Shown here: piece after piece, positions 23,302-36,539 of the stretch
How the letters are laid out: every line of letters starts with the position of its first letter
Position numbering within the stretch: position 1 is the stretch's first letter
Assembly: GCA_001465935.1 (NCBI GenBank)
Contig: LNKV01000041.1
Span: 236,336 to 300,335, forward strand
Source of the DNA: Clarireedia homoeocarpa
Taxonomy: Eukaryota > Ascomycota > Leotiomycetes > Helotiales > Rutstroemiaceae
DNA length: 64,000 nt
Direction: 5' to 3'
The notes under the pieces: generated by a model
Told to the model about the DNA's origin: nothing
The model's database searches: none
What the model saw: the letters and a program-made list of their open reading frames with translations, nothing else
Position numbers and translations under genes: made by a program

Positions 23302-24186
23302 AATACCAATGACTATGACTATGACAATCAATGACCATGAGAATACCGGATCTCGGATGCGATACGCTGGTAGGCTGGCTGGCTGGCTGGTCCGCTGGTC
23401 CGCTGGTCAGTGGAGTGATTAAGGGACGGACCTTTAGGTCCTTGGGGTGGTGACAGGTGGAGGCATCAATTGCCAATGTCTTGCTTGCTTTCGCCGTGCT
23501 TAGCCTTTTTCCTGTCCCTTTTCCCTTGTTGAAACAATATAGTCAGCGCCGAACTTCTTGTACTCAACCCTCAAAGATTATTAAGATCCGAACAGCGGAG
23601 ATCGGATTTGTTTCCAGATCAGGGGGGGAAGGGAAAGGGGGAAGGGGGGGTTAGCTTGAGGTGCTATACGAAGAACTCTGGACTTGGTACCGTTTGCCCT
23701 TTGCCCTTTGCCCTACGAGAGGAGGAACAAGGAACAGGGAACTAGGAACTAGGAACTCACTCAAGGTTCGGAATATAGCATGCATAGATTGGAAAGGACG
23801 TATGAATGGCGGTACTGTCGCTATGCCGTGTTTGCTGCTGAAGCTCTTACGTCCGCTACTTGAAAGTAGTCGTGTAAACAACGGATTTCCAATCGCCTGT
23901 TAGTCACCGGTAATAGTACAGACAAGCACCTCGAAAGCGCTATGCAGGGTGCAAGTATAGAGTATGGAGAAAGGCAAGGCTGGCGCGTAGGAATGGGTGG
24001 ATGAAGGAGGATTGCAGATGCAGAACACCTTCGTCAAGAGTCTAAGGCAAGAGGAAGCAAGAATAGTTAGGTTCGAGATGCAAGCAAGATGTAGACGACC
24101 GCGGGAGACAAGGCAAGGGGAAGGGGAGGGGATGGGAGGAGGGGCAGGTAGGTAGGTCGGTTAAGAGGCAGCAGGATTTCGAAGTG

Positions 24187-24333
24187 CACACATAGTACAG
24201 ATAGTACACATAGTACACATAGTACACATAGTACAGATAGTACACATAGTACACAAAGTACACATAGTACACATAGTACACATAGTACACATAGTACACA
24301 TAGTACACATAGTACACATAGTACACATAGTAC
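24187..24333 (+). repeat. 9-base tandem repeat ACACATAGT, about 16 copies
   Basis: ACACATAGT-type units run for about 147 bases, with occasional ACAGATAGT and ACACAAAGT variants. The period is a multiple of three, so every frame stays open and gives artefactual Tyr/Val-rich or Cys/Met/Thr-rich peptides on the minus strand. Confidence 0.9.
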
Positions 24334-24663
24334 GACGACTGTACGATCGCGAGTACAACTACCTACCTACTGACTGTATCCATCGATTACATCGGAATTG
24401 TTCCCAGGCCTCCGGGGAGGTGAGAAAGAAAAAAGGTAAAAGGCAGTTATTCATTCCCCCGCCACCTCTTGCAAGACCCTACAGGTCGTGAGTGGAAAGC
24501 CGTCGAGGACATTCGAGGACATTTTACGACATTTTTCCTAAAGAGGATACAAGACAGGTCAAAAAGAAGGGACCAGAGGCAAAACAGGTCTCCATCCTTC
24601 GCATCGATTACACCACTCTGCATTTGCACTGGCATGGCACTGCTTTGCGCAGCATTTTTACCT

Positions 24664-24687
24664 ACCTTACCTTACCTTACCTTACCT
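24664..24687 (+). repeat. (CTTAC)n pentanucleotide repeat
   Basis: About five CTTAC units in a row. Confidence 0.85.
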
Positions 24688-27600
24688 GCACATCAATTTA
24701 CCCTGCCCCCAGCCAAGAAGAACCCGGATTGTACTCGCGCCCCGTACTGTATTTAGACGCCGTTGACTGATAATTGTGATGTTACGAGGTCTCGTGGTCA
24801 AGTTGAGCAGCAAATAGCAGGGGGGAAAAAGACGTTAGATCCAAAAGCATTGAACAATTTGGACGAAGCATTTTTTGCTTTGTTGGCACATATCGTGATG
24901 TCCAATTACAAACACGCGCTGCACCTCAAAGTCCTCAAATCGTCAACCCCCAACCTTCACCGCTCCCGTTTGGGCCTTCAGAAGAGAAAGGAAAAACACG
25001 AGACCATGGCATCATTGGCGACCCGTTTCTTTGACAGGCTATCGCAGCCTCTCATTTGGTACCTTGTTTCTTAAGTCCCTTTCTTGGCGCTGCTGGGCAA
25101 CCCCAAGAGACACAAAAGAGACGAGACAATGCAGTTGGGTAAGTTGGCGATGGGATTGGCGATGGGATTGGCGGTTTCGTGGTTCAGCAAGTGATGGATG
25201 GATGTCGGTCCCGTCGGCTACGGGCACCAAGGATAAAAACCCCTACGAGCCATGACGCGCTCTGAGCAAGGGTATTGCTTGGTAGGTGGGTGAATCGTTT
25301 TTCGCAACAACAGAGAGGTTCATGCATAAAAGGACGGAGATAAGAACTACTGTACCAAGGTCCAAGGTATATCGTCGATACTGCACGGAATACTCTCATA
25401 CTCTCTCGTGCCTCTCGTATGTATACTTGTAGTAATGCACCGTGCGTGCTTTCTATCTGTCAGGCAAAATACCTCATGCAATTGCCAGTTTCCAACCTGA
25501 AGCAGGGCAGAGTGGAGTTCCAATTTGAGAAGAGGAAAGCATTATTCGCCTGGTGCATGTATCGAATACCTGACCCATCATCACTGACTTCCTCTCCTGG
25601 CTCTGCCTTTCTGGCTGGATGGGAGCACTGAGGGGTTAATTAGACACATGAGGCCATACATACATTACCGCGCTGTACATACGTATGTGTACAATCATGG
25701 TGGATCCACGCTGCATCAATGGCCCTTTCACATACAGAGTATTGGAGCTTCCCCTCAATCCTTCCACCAGGGCACAGCAATTTGTGGTTCGAACTTGCTC
25801 GACGCCTATATCACATCATCAGGGTAGAAGCATACCAATGCATTATCCTTCCCATGTTTCGATATCGCAGGACAGGACACAACCGTATTGGTGTTATCTC
25901 TCGTACAACTCCCAACCTGCAAGTCGCAGTGCCAATTCCACCCCATCGGATGGAATTAAGGTGGAACTAAGAAATGATGGCGGTGCAAGTGCAACGATCA
26001 GCACAACCGGTCAGGGAAAGTTCAGGAACCTCGTCATAAGGCTCCGTCCTTAACCTCCCACACCCGCCAATGAAAGACTGTGTATTGTGCCTGCTAGGAG
26101 AGCTGATGCTCGGCCCATGTGGTCGGAACCCTGCAAATTGTGCAATTTTCATGGCAAGGCGAAACATCAGTGCTGCTTTTGGCCAAACCGTGTGCTTGAT
26201 TGCTTGGCCCATAGCCTAGCAATCCTAGATAAGTATTTCCCTTAGACCCTGCTGCAGCCAACGGATTACGAGCTGATACTTCGTACCTCCTGTCTGAATG
26301 CGCCCTGGTCCCTGTCGCCTTTAGGGGCGGATCGAGCAATGGAATTCGGTTGTTTCTCTATGCAATTCTTGATTTGAACGATAACCCCACAGTACTGTAG
26401 CGTAAGTTCCCAACGAAGTAGTGCCTGATGGAAAAGCTTAGGAAGAGAGTAGTGCTGCACCTACTGCGCGTATACTGCGTACGTTGGCATCACATTGAAC
26501 AGTAATTATTTATATCGCCGTACTAGGCCAGTTAGCAGACCCGTGTATGCGTCCGCACCACACCTTCTTCCTTGAACCTGGTGGTCGCCTCGCTTCGTAT
26601 GCTTCCGTTCTGAATGCTTTCCGGTGTGATCGAGATCTGCTCTCTTGGTATTCGATTCCAAGACGTACACAGACTACGTAGTTGGGTCAGCAGCGAGGTG
26701 AGGTCTGGTGTTGCACTCGTCTGGTCCGGAAGTACAGCCAAGTAGCTCAAGTAGATAAGATTAGCTTTGTCGCACCTCGGCATCGAGTCATCTACCGTAC
26801 GAAGTAGTGGAGTGTTTTTTATCGTTTTTTCCAGAAGGAAGTGGAAATTTCTTCTTCTGCCCGTCTGTCTGTACAAAGTATGGGACCGGCAGTCTCGCTA
26901 CTTGGATAAAGGCTGGCGATAGATGATGTTTCGTTATCAATTCATAGTATCCAACACATCGCTGATCCACATCACCGATCTGTGACTGTCAGTTTTTCTT
27001 CTGTTTACTTTGCTTTGCTTTGCTTTGCTTTTACTTTGTAGATGTCTCCTTGATCAAATTCTCCCAAGAAACTTGGGGTAAACCTGACGGCGGACTCGGG
27101 AGTCGGATCTTGAGCCAAGGCTAAACAGCTAAACACGATGTGACTGGTACTGGTGTTACAGTACTTTTGCTTGGGAGCAACCAGGTATGAACAGCCATGT
27201 GAGCAAACCAAGCTCTGGTCCACTCTTTTCTATTCCCTTTTCCCTTTCTCCATTTCCGACTTCTTGGTGAGTGGGCGCCTGCACGGGCGGACGGAAACAA
27301 ACCTGGAAATATGTAGCGTCGGTGAAGGGTCCGTATTGAGAACGGACATGCGGTAATGCGAGCTGCAAGTACTTCGTACATACATACATACAGGACTTCT
27401 GACTTCCCTTCCTACACACAAGATTCTAGAAAGAGTCAAGGTTTCCTGTTACCTGTGGTGCTTATATCCATCAAGGTAAGTAAGTTATGTTCGGACGAAT
27501 AGGAGAAGTTCTCGGAAGAATTCCTGAAGCTTTTGAGTCTGTGAGTCTTGGAGTCTTGGATTCTTGAGTTTTTTGACACAAACCTAGCATTGGATTTGCT

Positions 27601-30600
27601 AAAGTTCATTTTACCTCTGTTTTTCCTTGTCCAGGCTTGGAAAGGGAAAATCCTTGTTATCCTTGTCGCTCAACCGTTCCATTGGATCATCGGGGAGAGA
27701 ATTAGACTGCAACACGGTAGGGGCCTTTGTACAAGTACACCGTTTTTGGATCCACAAAGCAAGCCTGCTTGGTTTTTTGGCGGTTTATTTTTCAAGCGCT
27801 CATTCGCCCCCCCCTTGGCCACAGCTAAGCGGTTCCATCGTTGTCCTGTTGCTCTTCCCTCTTCCCTCTTCTCTCTTCTCTCTTCTCTCTTTCTGTGGAT
27901 ATTATACCTAGTAAGTCTTATGTTTGCCCAGGTACGGAAGTACAATATTAAATTCAGATCTTATGGAACGAAAGAGAAACTCGTGATCCATTGTCAGAAA
28001 ACGAAGTACTCTCCCACACAACCAAGAACCATCATCGGCAGTGAATCCAAAGGAGGTCATACACTAGTACACTCATACCCTGTGGGCAATAAAACCACGT
28101 CTTATTGCTATGTCTTTCGTCCTTTTCTTGAGCTCCAGTGGCTGATGATGAAATGCTCTTTCAACTTGTCGAGCGCCAATCAGAACAGCTAGATAATGAT
28201 ACGACCTCTACAGCTTCCCTATTAGCTCCATAGACGAAGGCTACCTTCTCATTCGTCAAGTATTCGATCACCTTCGCTCACTCGGCCTCACTCGGGATGT
28301 ACATGCGAATACGGTTCGATGCAACACAGAGGAAATCTGTGGTCCGCCCACCTGCAGTTGATTGCTTGGGTGAGATTGTCTTGAGTAAGTACTCGCTGTT
28401 CATTTGAGGGAAATGTAAAGAGAGTGAATCCCCCGAGTTCCGTATATTGCATCAAGGAAGATCCATCGGCCAAATGAAGCGTCATACCTGTGGCCCACGG
28501 CGATAGCTGTGTTCCCTTCACCCTACCCAGTGGAAGGTGCAGGTGAAAGGCAGCTGGAATGTATACTGCGCCTAATAATGCATGCAGTCGTACATCATAA
28601 CGCGTCTATCTTTTTCGTAAAGTCCACCAATTACACCAGTAATGTAGCTTCCTCTCTTCACTGCCCAGGTGGAACGACGGACGTCACCTTCATCCAATGA
28701 AGCCGGGCTGGAAATGGAAAACATGCTACACCAGTCGTTTCTCTGCTAGCAAAACCAATTGTCCATCACAATAACAATGAACTACCGGCATCAGTGTATT
28801 TGGTGATCCATGGATTTCATTTTATGGTCCTACAGCGGATTTAGCGACCTTCCCAATTAATTAATCTGCATGACACATACCATCTCTTTGGATATCAAGT
28901 ATGAAGTCAGTCGGCGACTGAGGTCTTCCAAGAATATTGCGTTTCCATTGCGTGGCATGTTCGATATGAGCCAATCAACATAAAAAAACGTTTGCTTCCC
29001 AGGCATCTCAGCGAAGTAACAACGAATTAGGGATAACTTCTGAAATCCTTCTGGAAGGTTTTTGTGGTGAGATTAGGACCCCTGAAACCATGTTCCCACA
29101 TGTTTGATCTACACGGCACACAAGTTAATTGACCACGCAAGCATCCAAGCAATCAAGCACATCCCATTTTCGGACTGGCCGCAAACCCCACTGACATGCT
29201 GCTAGAAATAGATTCTTTAAAAAGTTGGAATATCTGGGGAACCTTTTTATCCACAAACAGTTAATTAATCTGCTTCAAGATATTCTTATAACTTTAGATG
29301 TCTGGTGTTTGGCTCTCGAACCGATATTGGAGCTGAAGGGCTGGAAGACTGGAGCATACCTCATTCAATCTTAGGATGGATCAAGTCGCAGCGTCATGTG
29401 TTACGTTACAGGCATGCCCGGTGGCAGAGGCTAGACTCCTCGGTGCAAGGGACGACGACAATGCTCGGTCCGGAGCAGTTTATAACGGTGCTGTACAGCT
29501 TGCAGCAAGTGCCTCCGTATTATTGTACTGTACAGCACTCTATGTACAGTACATCACATGATCCCCTGTCAGTACTCCATGCAAGTCCTGCAGCGGATTG
29601 ATACATAATGTCATGTACATTAAATCAGCGCAAGTGCCTGCAACAAAGAACTCAACAAACTGCAGACCCTTTATACAGTAGGGAAAAGGTTGCACTTCCA
29701 TCCGCACCTTCTTCTCCGGCAACTTAGCACCCAGTGCTGTGGTGCAGATGGCCATGATTTCTTTTACACTAAGTCGATCGTCTCTTCCTCAATGGATAAG
29801 TTCACGCCATGGAGAGAATGAGGCGTAGATTGCATTTTTGGTGATGCAGGCCTTGGCAACTCCTCTTTCTGCAGAAATCCTTCCTCGCATTAGGTCGTAC
29901 CTGTCTGCATGTGAATGGGGGCGGACACAAAATGATCGAATTTTCCATTGAACCTTGGGGGAGCCAATCAAGAGAAGTCTGCGGATATCGCGGATATCAT
30001 ATCAATGAGATTCAATTGTCCATGCAACGAACGACATGGTAATATTCCTGAATTGATTTTACCTGCATGCCGGACCGAGTCTTTCTCCACCGCGTTTACC
30101 GTTGTCGTTTACCTTCACGGAAATGGGATACTTACATGTCCTTTTCAGTATGGTAGTGTAGGACACTACTGCTTAAATCAAGACTACCCCTCATCGTCTA
30201 TATCCATGATTTTGGCACTACTGTACTTCACATAAATCCAGTCTCCTTTTACTTGTTTTCTTCTCGCAAATGCATTGTGGGTGCCTCCCGCAGCGCATGC
30301 ATCTGACACATCGCATTTCTCTTCTACATTCTATACCATTCCATTACTATACAGGCAATTGAAGTAGGATCACGAAGCATCTCCTACAAGGAGCTGAAGA
30401 TCGTCACGCCCCATAATAGATTGTTCCTCTTCACTAACGTCCCATTCGGGTATGAGGGCGAGCTGCTTTCACCAATCTGATGCTGGGAAGTCCACAGAAA
30501 CCCACTCGGTCAAGGCCGCGCTGATGAAGCATTCATCACCAAAGGATCTGGCGATCTTTCCATGTAGATGAACCTTCATTTCTCCTCACGCTGACATGCG

Positions 30601-31985
30601 TCTTAGAGGCGAACTCCAGCTAATCGTCTCTAAATGTGGCCTGCCCTGATTGATCGTGTTCCACAGCCATTTGACATAGCAATCAAATATCATCGTATCC
30701 TCCGAAACGCATAGTTCCACCAGACGCTCACGTACAAGCACTCGGAATGACCGCCCTCATCCGGCATCCAAATATTCGAAATGGGGCTGTCTTGAGACAT
30801 TCAGACTCTCAGGATATTGATCTCATGTTTCGGTGCCGGCGTGAGCAGAATTCTCGCCGACCGAGCACAGCATTGGCTACTTGTGCACCCATCAAATGTA
30901 AGGCACCTTCTGTTGTGTCACAACTCCAGGCAGCAGCATACAAAGCCATATGGGAAAAAACAAAATTCGATATTCACAGTCGTGCAACTTGTTTGGATCC
31001 GAATCAGTAGGTTTTACTAGGATGAGGAAGCAGAGTTTAGCATTTTCTTCGTTATTCTTCCCCCGCCGGCTTCTTTCCAATTTCTCCACCAAGAGCACTA
31101 CCCACCTGCAGGTACCTTTCCCCAACCAAGACATGTCGATTTGATGCAAAGTACAAGGTACTTCGGTACCTCGATGCTTCAGGTTGTACAACGACCGGTA
31201 CCTGATTCGATACAGCAGGTACAGTATCATATCACTTCTCATCATACTATCACACACCGCATCTTTTTTCTCCCTGTAGACCAAGTACCGAATGCTGCAC
31301 AAGAACGGCACAAGGTACCGCGACTGCGCAGACAAAAGTTAAAATAGTTGACTCGCAAAAAGCAATGGCTCCAGAGATCGGACTAAGATAACCATCACAC
31401 ATGGCACTGGGTGGTTGGCGTTTGCGGGGTAGCCTGACCCGCACCGAATGTTTGTTTTTGTTGGTGCCCCCAGTGCTCTCCTTGGGTAGTGCGTTCGTCG
31501 TACATGAAACATGCAGCAGCATGGGGAAGGGATGATGAGTGCACTATGATCAGCAGATCGCCATTCGATGAGTTTTCTTTTCTCTGGCCTACACGACGCC
31601 ACTTGTACCTCTGTGCTTTCGTGTGTGGTCGAGAGCGATCGTTGCGCGACGATAAGGCTTTGGGATCGGCGTCGACCTACTGCTCTGACGCGATAAGTAC
31701 AGCATCGGGTTCTTTTTTTCCTTAGCGGCTTTCTTTTGGGATGATGAGGCGAGCGGATCAGCATTCCAGGGTGGGACGAGACGGACGATCATGCGGCCTA
31801 AGGCGGACGTTTTTCAACGTCACCTCATCCCATCTCGTGTGTTGCGTTGTCTTTCAAGATTTTGCTTGTGTTCGTAGTCGCCTTTCTCCACATCATGAAC
31901 GAGATCCTGAGCTCGAGACCGAACGGCACGAGGATGGGAATGTATTCCTCGGTTTCGTTTTTTCTTACTTTTCCGAACGCATACA

Positions 31986-32087
31986 GAGACATACATGCTC
32001 GCGAGAGACATACATGCTCGCGAGAGACATACATGCTCGCGAGAGACATACATGCTCGCGAGAGACATACATGCTCGCGAGAGACAT
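31986..32087 (+). repeat. 19-base minisatellite, five copies
   Basis: The unit AGAGACATACATGCTCGCG is repeated five times with no observed change; each unit boundary creates the palindrome CTCGCGAG. The period is not a multiple of three, so any open frame through it cycles through three peptide versions, as a non-coding repeat would. Confidence 0.9.
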
Positions 32088-35000
32088 GGAAATTGAGCTT
32101 ATGTGTCACCTGAAACTTGCAGGGGAGCTGTATTTTCTTTTTCTTTTTTTTTCACCGCGGTGGGGTTGAAGGGGCGTCTCTCGCGCGATACTCGCCAGCT
32201 CGCTTACTTTACTGTCTCATATTACTCAGATGAGTTCTCGAACGGGGCAGTTCGGTTCCATTATCTATTATTACTGATTCTGTTCATGCGGGAGCCCTCG
32301 TTTGGTGAGACACGGTGAGAGAGAGCGTGAAGCGGGTTCCCGTGTCGAGTGACTCAATGCAGACGGGTCTGGCCCTTCTTGTAAGAATGCGCATGAGGAT
32401 AGTTCAATCTGGGAGATATGAGAATAGGTATGCTGCTCGATATGGATGATCCCTCAGGAAATAGGCGATGTTTTGTATAATGATTGTAGATTGCTCGCTG
32501 AAGGAACGATGGTTCCCATGTTCGGAATCCGCCGTCTAGGTAACAATGATTCTGAAGATTGGTGGGAGTTGAGTAAGATCCTTGAGATTGCCTATCTCTT
32601 GGTAGAATGGTCATTGTGCTTGGTGCAAGTCGGTCCGACTTCCTATCATGATTAGCTGCGTCTGTTCATGAGGTTATCTCGGAGCAAGATGTGATAGCTT
32701 GCGGAGTGCCTCAGACGCCTAGAACTGTTTGCATGTCCAGATAGATGTACACGAAAGATCAAAATTGTGCCAATTCAATGTTAGGGAGTTTGCAGATCTT
32801 GAGGTGTTCAACCCTGCGGATGTGTCTGAAAACTATCGAAACGCATAGAGTGCCCCAAATACACCCCCCCAAAATTTCCAAGCCTACTGAATAGTCCATA
32901 TGCGCACCAACTTTTTCAAATGTATCAAACCATCTATGATCTAACGGAAGCGTAAAGCCACCTTGAACTCTGAAAGTTGTATAGTATCCATCAGTTCTTA
33001 TGTATTCAAATAGTCCCAATATTCCCCCCCAACTTTACAATTTCTCGGTACTCCTATCACCACATATCGTAATCTTGTAACAGTCTTTCGTTTTCCAGCT
33101 CTTCATAATTCCCAGTCCTTCCCAACTCATCACAAAACATGCATTTCCTCATCCAAAGTATACTAAATATCGACCTGTTCAAGAACTCCCCAGGGTGCAC
33201 CTTTGTAAAAAAGCCTTTCTAATCCTCCTTGACTACCCCTATTCCAAGCGTCGGCAATTCCAACAGACTATATGCCACTACCCTCTTGATCTATTAAACA
33301 CGAGTATATTTAAGCATCACCTAATAAGCAAAAACTCGTAATTAATCTATCAAAGAGAAGAAAGAATGAAAGTTTTTCCTATGCAAAGATGAAGAAATGG
33401 ATAATTTCATCCACAGGCTCATCAACCCCTTCGGCTAATTTCATAGCCTAAACTGAAATCATTCTTATACACTAACCTATACAGCAACATGGTATGATTG
33501 TTATATCGACATAAAAGACACATATTCCGCCCGCTGAATTGATAGCTGATGATTTCGTGATCGTTCAGGTGTTCATTTCAAGATATCCATCTCATATGTT
33601 CGGCCTCAATTGAGAAAACTAACAATCCTGACGTGCCAAGATGGTTGAATCCAAGATCTAAATGAAAGCTCGATCGATCCCTTCTCTTATCTATCAGATT
33701 GTCTTTTTCTATGTACAATAAGTACTACTTTCTCAGCTACAGATAGCCGCAGAGCAAAGTCAAAATTGGGAACACGTCGAACTTGCATCTTTCTGCAGCC
33801 CGGACACTATCTGGATGGACCCTTGACTATTTAGAGCTGTTGATGCTAGCTTTACTATGCCTGAAATTCACTAGAAATGGTAAAAGTATGGAGTAGGCAG
33901 CGAGTCGACCAGCAGCTGAAAGTGTGGAAGATACTAGGCTCCAGGAGTAAGTCAGAACAACTAACCTTTCGTATGATTTCGTGACACCCGACGTACAAAT
34001 TGAAGTAAACGAGCAGAACGGCATTGATGTGACTGTGGTTGTGGTTGTACTTATTGGCGATGAAAGAATAGAAGCAAGTTGAACATTGAAAACTGATGAC
34101 GTCGTCAAATCAAGGTATTGGGAAATGTGGTTCTTACATCCTTTAACATCTGGTCGTCTAAGTTAACGAGATCTCAACAGATTAATCATCCTCCTAGGGA
34201 TCTATACTGCAACTTCCGTCAGTTTCCTCACCACATGAACTGAAGCCGAATAACTAGGCGACCAAGTTCTTCAAACCTAATTCGATATGTGACCATGCCA
34301 TGGTCTGAGTTCGAGGCTCGAGTCCGCTGCAACACATGCCCTTGCTTCTTTTTTCTCATCTAACGGGGCCAAGAGTCAAATCTGTTATTACAAGGCTCAT
34401 ATCACGCATATCGTGAGCGACTGCCTTTGAATCTGCCGTATATTCCATCCCATCCACTCATCCACCAATTTCGATTCTTCTACTTCGTGAGCTCTCCCTA
34501 AATGCTCCATTTCCTCACCCGCTCTCTCCCTCAACACGAGTTTGGCGCTTCTTCAACTCGTCCAGCCACGGGCTATTCCGCATTTTATTCGTTCACTTTT
34601 ATGTCTGAGTTTTGGCTGAGCATTGGTTCGCGGCTGCCTTCGTCACTACCTGTTCCATAGGTTGTCGATATCATCCCGATTCCCAGTCTCTCGTGCGTGA
34701 ATTGTCTCCTCAATGGTCCGGGTTACGAATGCATTGAGCAGAACAACAACCTTGTCCTTGCTTTCTTGTTGTTTGTATTCTTCCTTATCTTCCTAGGCTT
34801 CCTCCTCGGTTCCTGCTTTCGCCCTTCTTTCTTGTCTTCCATGCTGCTCTTTTCTCGTTCGTCAAAACTCCAATGCTCAAGAGATCCGAGTTGCAGATGA
34901 CCATTGCTGAGGAACGATTGCTTCTCCATTTATCTGGAAAGGTTAGGATCGATAGAAAATTAGTAGGAAATTTGTCTAAGGTAACAACACATATTGTACA

Positions 35001-35648
35001 TACTTGTCGCGAGAGTATAGTGAATGAGCTTGAGATATGTAAGTTGGAGCATGCCCTATACTTCAAGGTCCCAATCTCGTTCCTTCTGCCTCTAGGACTT
35101 TAGCTTTCTATGCCGGCGGATTAAATGTTTTTCACTAATTCGAGACTGAAAAGTTCAAAAGTGAAGTCTCGCCGTGAGAAAGCCGTACCTGCCCAAATGA
35201 CAACTAGTACCAAAATTCCGTCCAAAGCAACCATATTCATAAGTAAACATTAACTTTGAAGATCGAATTAGTTCTCAATCTCCAAACTCCTTTCAATCTT
35301 TGGTCACGCTACCTTCTCCAGAACCACCAGCAACAATGTCAAACAACCAATGTATGTACACTCTCTTTGAACAATGAGCCTCAGAGAATCTACCAAGTCT
35401 TCTGGGAAAATCATCACTGCTTCATTGTATGAATGTCTCTAATGGATTATCGTTGAGCTTCGTACCAACCATGTTCGGCTCACCATTCTTGCTTGGCGAT
35501 TCCCAGTCAAATACTTTTTTTTTTCTGGAATAAAGGAAGAAATCGTTACTCAATTTTGAGACAAGAGAATGAAGATAAGTTGAAACTATACTGACTCCGC
35601 TGAGTCGCTACTCCCCTCTAGTGGTTGTATAGTGCTGACCTTAATACC

Positions 35649-36083
35649 TTATTCCTCCTTTTCATTGACAGTCAGCAGTCGCAGCTTCATGTTCTCATAT
35701 TCTAGGCGATATATTCCATTTTCAAATTTCTCTCTGTCCCGATCCCATTTAGTCCTTGGCATTTCATAATCCAGCTTCAATTTCTTAATATTCCTCATTT
35801 TAGTCCACCACTCAAGAAGGGGCGAAGCCCAGACGGAAAGGAACACGATGATACTAAGGGATATGAGAGCCATAAGTATTAGGAGAATATCGTCAAAGAT
35901 ATCAGTGTTCAAGTATCCTGGGTACTTAGGGTATCGACAGGTTGGAAGAGACTCTGCGCTAGAGGTAGACTCTGAGGGAGAGACGTGAGCCAAATTTGCT
36001 AAACGGTCTAGGATAACTTGAGATACTTGGTGCTGAATCAGAGTTTCAATCAGAGCCTGGATTTGTGAAGCTGGTTGTGGCAT
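35649..36083 (-). CDS. Small single-pass membrane protein, unknown
   Basis: ATG-initiated frame of 144 residues not matched to a known family. An N-terminal amphipathic part (about 1-50, Gln/Ser-rich) precedes one strong membrane segment (about residues 65-88, ILLILMALISLSIIVFLSVW). A Trp-containing, charged cytoplasmic-like tail follows, with heptad-like spacing (KMRNIKKLKLDYEMPRTKW, ENGIYRLEYENMKLR). This ordered arrangement makes a real gene likelier than chance. A further minus-strand frame upstream (36204-36512, containing YLYLCEDLDDFTDTIVV) could be an extra exon or a separate small gene, but I found no splice pair that joins them convincingly. Confidence 0.45.
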   Translation of the reverse strand: MPQPASQIQALIETLIQHQVSQVILDRLANLAHVSPSESTSSAESLPTCRYPKYPGYLNTDIFDDILLILMALISLSIIVFLSVWASPLLEWWTKMRNIKKLKLDYEMPRTKWDRDREKFENGIYRLEYENMKLRLLTVNEKEE

Positions 36084-36539
36084 GGTAGGATAGGCTACCG
36101 TAAGCTGCAGATATAATGCTTAGAGGAAGACGATGGAAGGTGATGATTCGGCGGGTGACATTCGGAGGTGGATAGATATTCTGATTGGCTGTTAGCAAGC
36201 GTATTAGCAGAGTTGGTTTGGAAATTGATACATATTGGAATTTCTTCTTTTGTTGCGGGTAGGGTACGATGTTGCCAAATAGGTGTGGGTGTAGGATTGC
36301 AAGGTCTTGAGAATGGGACTGGATATATTATAGGCAAACACTAACCAGGTCTTTCGTGCCATGCTAAGGTATGATTCCCATTTTTGCAACCCGTGAGTCG
36401 TGCTAGACACGACAATAGTATCTGTAAAATCATCAAGATCCTCACACAAGTACAAGTATTGCGGGCGAGCCTTATTGATGCCCATACGTCGATTCCCTGA
36501 TAGCGCAATCATAATACCGGGTGGGTAGAATATTCCGAT

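Larger units (their letters stand above)
21544..35648. other. About 14 kb without a convincing gene
   Basis: This lies between the start of the phospholipase C gene and the small membrane-protein gene. Reading all six frames gave only short open frames of biased or random composition, no recognisable domain, and no run of exons with consistent phase. GC content looks ordinary, so it is not an AT-rich, RIP-type isochore. It holds many tandem repeats (listed separately), including C/T-rich runs near 27850-27900. Part may be the phospholipase C promoter and long leader. Non-coding transcripts cannot be excluded. Confidence 0.55.

Noticed and set aside
24187..24333. CRISPR-like array
   Set aside because: Units are contiguous without spacers and the genome is eukaryotic; the same applies to the 19-base array at 31986.
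24042..24358. Tyr/Val-rich and Cys/Met/Thr-rich minus-strand frames
   Set aside because: They are artefacts of the 9-base repeat, which keeps all frames open.
25685..26053. 122-codon plus-strand frame
   Set aside because: No recognisable motif, no neighbouring exons, and composition close to random.
31847..32113. Frame encoding alternating HARER, HTCSRE and YMLARD peptides
   Set aside because: The 19-base repeat cycles through three frames, as expected of non-coding DNA.
34697..35103. Two short plus-strand frames, one with a hydrophobic segment
   Set aside because: The first begins with GTG rather than ATG; the second (76 codons) has no domain or supporting context.
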